From: Clostridiales bacterium
Lineage (GTDB): Bacteria; Bacillota; Clostridia; Oscillospirales; Oscillospiraceae
Length of the DNA: 17,023 bases
Assembly (NCBI GenBank): GCA_019420945.1
Contig: JAHZGF010000033.1
Span: forward strand, 1-17,023
Direction: 5' to 3'
Of this stretch, positions 14,448 to 17,023 are shown in pieces. Each line of letters opens with the position of its first letter. The stretch's first letter is position 1. The position numbers and the translations under genes are program-made. Below the pieces are notes generated by a model. It was not told where the DNA came from. It searched no databases and saw nothing but the letters and a program-made list of their open reading frames with translations.

Positions 14448-16153
14448 AAATCAAATCACTGGCAGCAGCTCTTATGGCAGGGCTTCTGACCCTCTCTCTT
14501 TGCGCCTGCGGGGGAGGCGGCACATCCCCCAGTTCCTCGGAGAATTCTTCTGAGAGTTCAGAGTCCTCCCTGGCCGAGACTTCCCAAACGGCCAGCGAGG
14601 AACAGGAGGAGCCGGAAAGCGAAGAACCGCTGAGTATCACCACAACGGAAAGCTGGGATTTTTCCACAGGCTTTTATCCAGCTCTATCCTCCGCCAATTC
14701 CAACGGCACTATGGGCTTTACCTACTACGCCCGCAACTGCTATGACACCCTTGTGACCCGCGAGGGAGAGGAAATTGTCCCCGCACTTGCGGAGACCTGG
14801 GAGATCAGCGACGATGGCTTGACCTACACCTTCCATCTCAAAGAGGGCGTCAAGTTCTCCGATGGAGCAGACCTGAACGCGGAGGCGGTGAAAACCAGCA
14901 TTGAGGCCGCTTTCAGCAATATGGGCGATGCCATTGCCCAGTTTGGAAAGATCGGTGTTCTCACCGAGTCCGTTGAGGCAGTAGACGAATACACTGTCGT
15001 TTTGCACCTGACATCGCCTTATTATGGCGTTCTCAGCGATCTTGCCATGTGCAACCCCATGGCGATTGTATCCCCCAACGCTTTCAACGAGGACTTGACG
15101 CCTAAGGACGAGCTGATGAACCAGACCATGGGCACCGGCCCCTATTTGTACGAGGGGGATGGAGATGGCACCTTCTACACCTTTGTGCGCAACCCTAACT
15201 ACTGGGACGAGGCGCCGGATGTGGACAGCTTCACGGTGAAAGTGATCTCCGACCCGGAGTCTGCTGTTCTTGCGCTTCGTAACGGCGAGGTGGATTTGCT
15301 TGCCGGAACATCTCGTTTAAGTTTTGCTGGTTATACAGAACTTTCCTCTGCGGATGGGATTGGGACGACTCTGGATGACAGCGTTTCCAACAGCCGTTTT
15401 ATCGGCTTCAACACTCAGAAAGCGCCCTTTAACGATGCAGCCGTCCGTCAGGCGGTGGCCTATGCCATTGATAAGGAGACCATCAGTACCAATGTGTTCT
15501 CCGGGCTGGAGAGTGTGTCCACCTATCTGCTGGACCCCACGCTGCCCTACTGCGACGTGGAAACCACCACCTACAGCTATGACCCGGACAAGGCCATGGA
15601 ACTCTTAGAGAGCGCCGGCTGGGTGGACAGCGACGGCGACGGTGTCCGGGAGAAAGACGGCGTGACCCTCAGTGTCACCCTAGACTACATCACCAATCAG
15701 GGCACCTTGGACGACGCGGCCTTGGTCATTGCTCAGGAGTTGGGAGAAGTGGGCTTTGATGTGACGCTTCGTGGGGCGGACAACATGACTTGGTTCACTC
15801 AGGTTTTCACCGACTTTGATTTCTCCCTGCACAGCACCTACGGCGGATACTATGACCCGTTCCTTACCATGTCCAACATGAATCCGGAAATGATGTCCGA
15901 TCCGATTTTGTGGCAGGTGGCCCTCGCCATGGAGAACGGAACTGCCCTGATTCAGGAGCTGGACAGCACCGCCGACCTGGACCGTGTACAGGAAATTTAT
16001 GATGAGGTGCTAAGCTTTACCGCAGATCAGGCGGTGCTGGTACCCCTTACATCGGCACACCAGTATGCGGCTTTCAACAGCGACAAAATCTCCGGTTTCA
16101 GCTTCGGCAGCGACCAGCTGCTCATCGAGATTGCCAACGTACAGGGGAATTGA
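14444..16153 (+). CDS. Nickel/peptide-type solute-binding lipoprotein, NikA-like
   Basis: Protein of 569 residues: a lipoprotein signal peptide with Cys22 as the likely lipidated residue (SLCACGGG), a Ser/Glu-rich linker (about 28-62), then a family 5 solute-binding domain to the end. Recognisable stretches include ALAETWEISDDGLTYTFHLKEGVKFSDG (114-141, family hallmark), TGPYLY (231-236), FVRNPNYW (247-254) and AVRQAVAYAIDKE (333-345). The wording resembles NikA (for example LTSPYYGVLSDLA near 189-201). However, the Arg-containing stretch of NikA is replaced by CNPMAIV (203-209), NikA Trp398 aligns with Tyr466, and no His corresponds clearly to NikA His416. It probably captures a substrate other than nickel-dihistidine outside the membrane. 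The gene is last among the importer genes, whereas nikA is first in the classic operon. Confidence 0.92.
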   Translation: MKIKSLAAALMAGLLTLSLCACGGGGTSPSSSENSSESSESSLAETSQTASEEQEEPESEEPLSITTTESWDFSTGFYPALSSANSNGTMGFTYYARNCYDTLVTREGEEIVPALAETWEISDDGLTYTFHLKEGVKFSDGADLNAEAVKTSIEAAFSNMGDAIAQFGKIGVLTESVEAVDEYTVVLHLTSPYYGVLSDLAMCNPMAIVSPNAFNEDLTPKDELMNQTMGTGPYLYEGDGDGTFYTFVRNPNYWDEAPDVDSFTVKVISDPESAVLALRNGEVDLLAGTSRLSFAGYTELSSADGIGTTLDDSVSNSRFIGFNTQKAPFNDAAVRQAVAYAIDKETISTNVFSGLESVSTYLLDPTLPYCDVETTTYSYDPDKAMELLESAGWVDSDGDGVREKDGVTLSVTLDYITNQGTLDDAALVIAQELGEVGFDVTLRGADNMTWFTQVFTDFDFSLHSTYGGYYDPFLTMSNMNPEMMSDPILWQVALAMENGTALIQELDSTADLDRVQEIYDEVLSFTADQAVLVPLTSAHQYAAFNSDKISGFSFGSDQLLIEIANVQGN

Positions 16154-16182
16154 CCTGTTGGGGCAAAGAATCTCGCACTCCG

Positions 16183-16216
16183 GCCCCAGCTGCGCCGCAG
16201 CGGCCTGTGCTGGGGC
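16183..16216 (+). other. GC-rich stem-loop between binding-protein gene and regulator cassette 2
   Basis: GCCCCAGC (16183-16190) pairs with GCTGGGGC (16209-16216), and an inner GCCG/CGGC stem closes on a three-base loop. No T tract follows, so it does not look like a normal terminator. It may stabilise the upstream message or lower expression of the regulators downstream. No promoter or operator was seen in 16154-16264. Confidence 0.5.
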
Positions 16217-16264
16217 AGTGTTCCACGGCTGGCGCCAGGTGGACGGTATCTTAAGGAGGGCTGC

Positions 16265-16648
16265 ATGAAACTTCACGCATCGGGCGAGGACTATTTGGAG
16301 GCCATCTTGATGCTCCAGCAAAAACACGGTACTGTGCGCTCCATAGAGGTAGCCCACCAGCTGGAGGTATCCAAGGCCAGCGTCAGCTACGCAGTGACAA
16401 CCCTGCGGGAAGGCGGGTTCCTCACCATGGGTGACGATTTCTCCCTCCACCTGACCGATGTGGGCCGGGAGGTAGCGGAGAGAGTGTATGAGAAGCACCG
16501 GTTCTTCTTTGAGATGCTCACCGCAGCCGGGGTGGAACACCACACCGCTCAGCGGGAAGCCTGCCGCATGGAACACACACTCAGCGAGGAGAGCTTTCAG
16601 AAGCTGAAGCAGTCCGTGGAGAGGAAGGACGCCCATGCTGATCCATAA
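16265..16648 (+). CDS. DtxR/MntR-family metal-dependent repressor, copy 2
   Basis: Protein of 127 residues, differing from copy 1 only by V27I, D28E and E56G, all in the winged helix-turn-helix domain. The candidate metal ligands Asp9, Glu12, His78, Cys100, Glu103 and His104 are unchanged. AAGGAGGG lies just before the ATG. It stands 111 bases after the binding-protein gene, with a stem-loop but no clear promoter between, so it is probably read from the importer operon. That would place it under operator site 3 and allow feedback control. Copy 1 and copy 2 share the whole dimerisation domain and could form mixed dimers (inference). Confidence 0.9.
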   Translation: MKLHASGEDYLEAILMLQQKHGTVRSIEVAHQLEVSKASVSYAVTTLREGGFLTMGDDFSLHLTDVGREVAERVYEKHRFFFEMLTAAGVEHHTAQREACRMEHTLSEESFQKLKQSVERKDAHADP

Positions 16649-17018
16649 GACCACCGATTATGCTATCCGGCTGCTTTGCTGCGTGGCAGGGGCGAAAAAT
16701 CCGGTGCCTTCCTCCAAGCTGGCGGTTGAGCTGGGTGTCTCTCCCCGGTATGTCCTCCACTTTGGCGCTATGCTGCGGGAGGCCGGCTTCGTCCAAGTCA
16801 CCGGCGGCCCGGCAGGGGGATTTTCCCTTGCCCGCAGCCCTGAAAACATCTCGCTGTGGGACGTCTTCACCTGTATGGAAAACGGGGAAGGGTTGGTCCC
16901 CACCGCTCCCGAGGACACTGCGCTGGGGGAGTTCTACACCATGGTGGAAGAAGAGTTCCGGGCAAAACTCCAGGAGATGACGTTGAAAAACCTGTGCAGG
17001 CAGAAAAGGGAACCATAG
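16635..17018 (+). CDS. Rrf2-family transcriptional regulator, copy 2
   Basis: The 127-residue protein and its whole coding sequence are identical to the gene at 3355-3738. It has the same Rrf2 winged helix-turn-helix, the same lack of a three-Cys iron-sulfur cluster, and the same 14-base overlap with the DtxR-like gene upstream. The window ends five bases after the stop. Those five bases (AAAAG) still match copy 1, so a copy of the terminator at 3739-3783 may follow outside the window. Confidence 0.87.
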   Translation: MLIHKTTDYAIRLLCCVAGAKNPVPSSKLAVELGVSPRYVLHFGAMLREAGFVQVTGGPAGGFSLARSPENISLWDVFTCMENGEGLVPTAPEDTALGEFYTMVEEEFRAKLQEMTLKNLCRQKREP

Positions 17019-17023
17019 AAAAG

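Larger units (their letters stand above)
16265..17023 (+). repeat. Direct repeat copy 2: DtxR-like plus Rrf2 regulator cassette
   Basis: Second copy of the segment at 2985-3743. Identity is perfect from 16526 to 17023 and continues to the last base of the window, so the true right end of the repeat is not visible. The left end coincides with the start codon: upstream bases are unrelated, and divergence is greatest in the first 50 bases. Confidence 0.97.

Noticed and set aside
16183..16216. Stem-loop as an intrinsic terminator
   Set aside because: No run of T follows the right arm; it is reported only as an RNA structure.

Overview
The window looks like a chromosomal segment from a GC-rich Gram-positive anaerobe of the Clostridia, most like gut Oscillospiraceae-type Firmicutes. 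The reasons are strong AGGAGG-type ribosome binding sites, a lipoprotein-type solute-binding protein, GC-rich third codon positions and the protein families present; this is inference, as no taxonomic marker gene is in view. It is densely coded, with no gene-free stretch longer than about 220 bases, and no tRNA, rRNA, CRISPR array or transposase was seen.

Layout. (1) 1-3783: an exporter-fold ABC heterodimer (first gene cut by the window edge), then a DtxR/MntR-like metalloregulator and a translationally coupled Rrf2-family regulator, closed by a strong terminator. (2) 3877-6267: a promoter and operator, then a small membrane protein, a membrane-anchored SAM methyltransferase and an alpha/beta hydrolase, closed by a terminator shared with the convergent gene. 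(3) 6308-7264, minus strand: a PchR/YbtA-like AraC regulator. (4) 7465-11017: a second, complete exporter-fold ABC heterodimer, divergent from the AraC gene, ended by a weaker hairpin. (5) 11030-17018: a Nik/Dpp/Opp-type importer (two permeases, two ATPases, a lipoprotein binding protein), then a second copy of the DtxR-like plus Rrf2 cassette.

How it may work together. Three of the promoter regions (before the membrane-protein operon, before araC and before the Nik-like operon) carry the same 19-bp dyad, GTTAG-N6-CTAAC within the consensus AGTTAGAAWCnnCTAACC. Its half-sites resemble those of the DtxR/IdeR box. The two DtxR-like genes have no promoter of their own that I can see and sit at the 3' ends of transporter operons. 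The simplest reading is a metal-acquisition regulon. A DtxR-like protein would repress the importer, the methyltransferase operon and the AraC activator when metal is plentiful. The AraC protein, probably sensing an incoming metallophore, would switch on the ABC pair through a 21-bp-spaced direct repeat. The exporter-fold pairs with an adjacent PchR/YbtA-like regulator recall YbtA-YbtPQ. No siderophore synthesis genes are present, so uptake of a metallophore made elsewhere is possible. The regulatory logic and substrates are inference; the repeats, operators and gene families are seen in the sequence.

Most notable are the shared operator and the duplicated regulator cassette, whose copies are about 91% identical over the first 261 bases and then perfectly identical for at least 498 bases, up to the end of the window.
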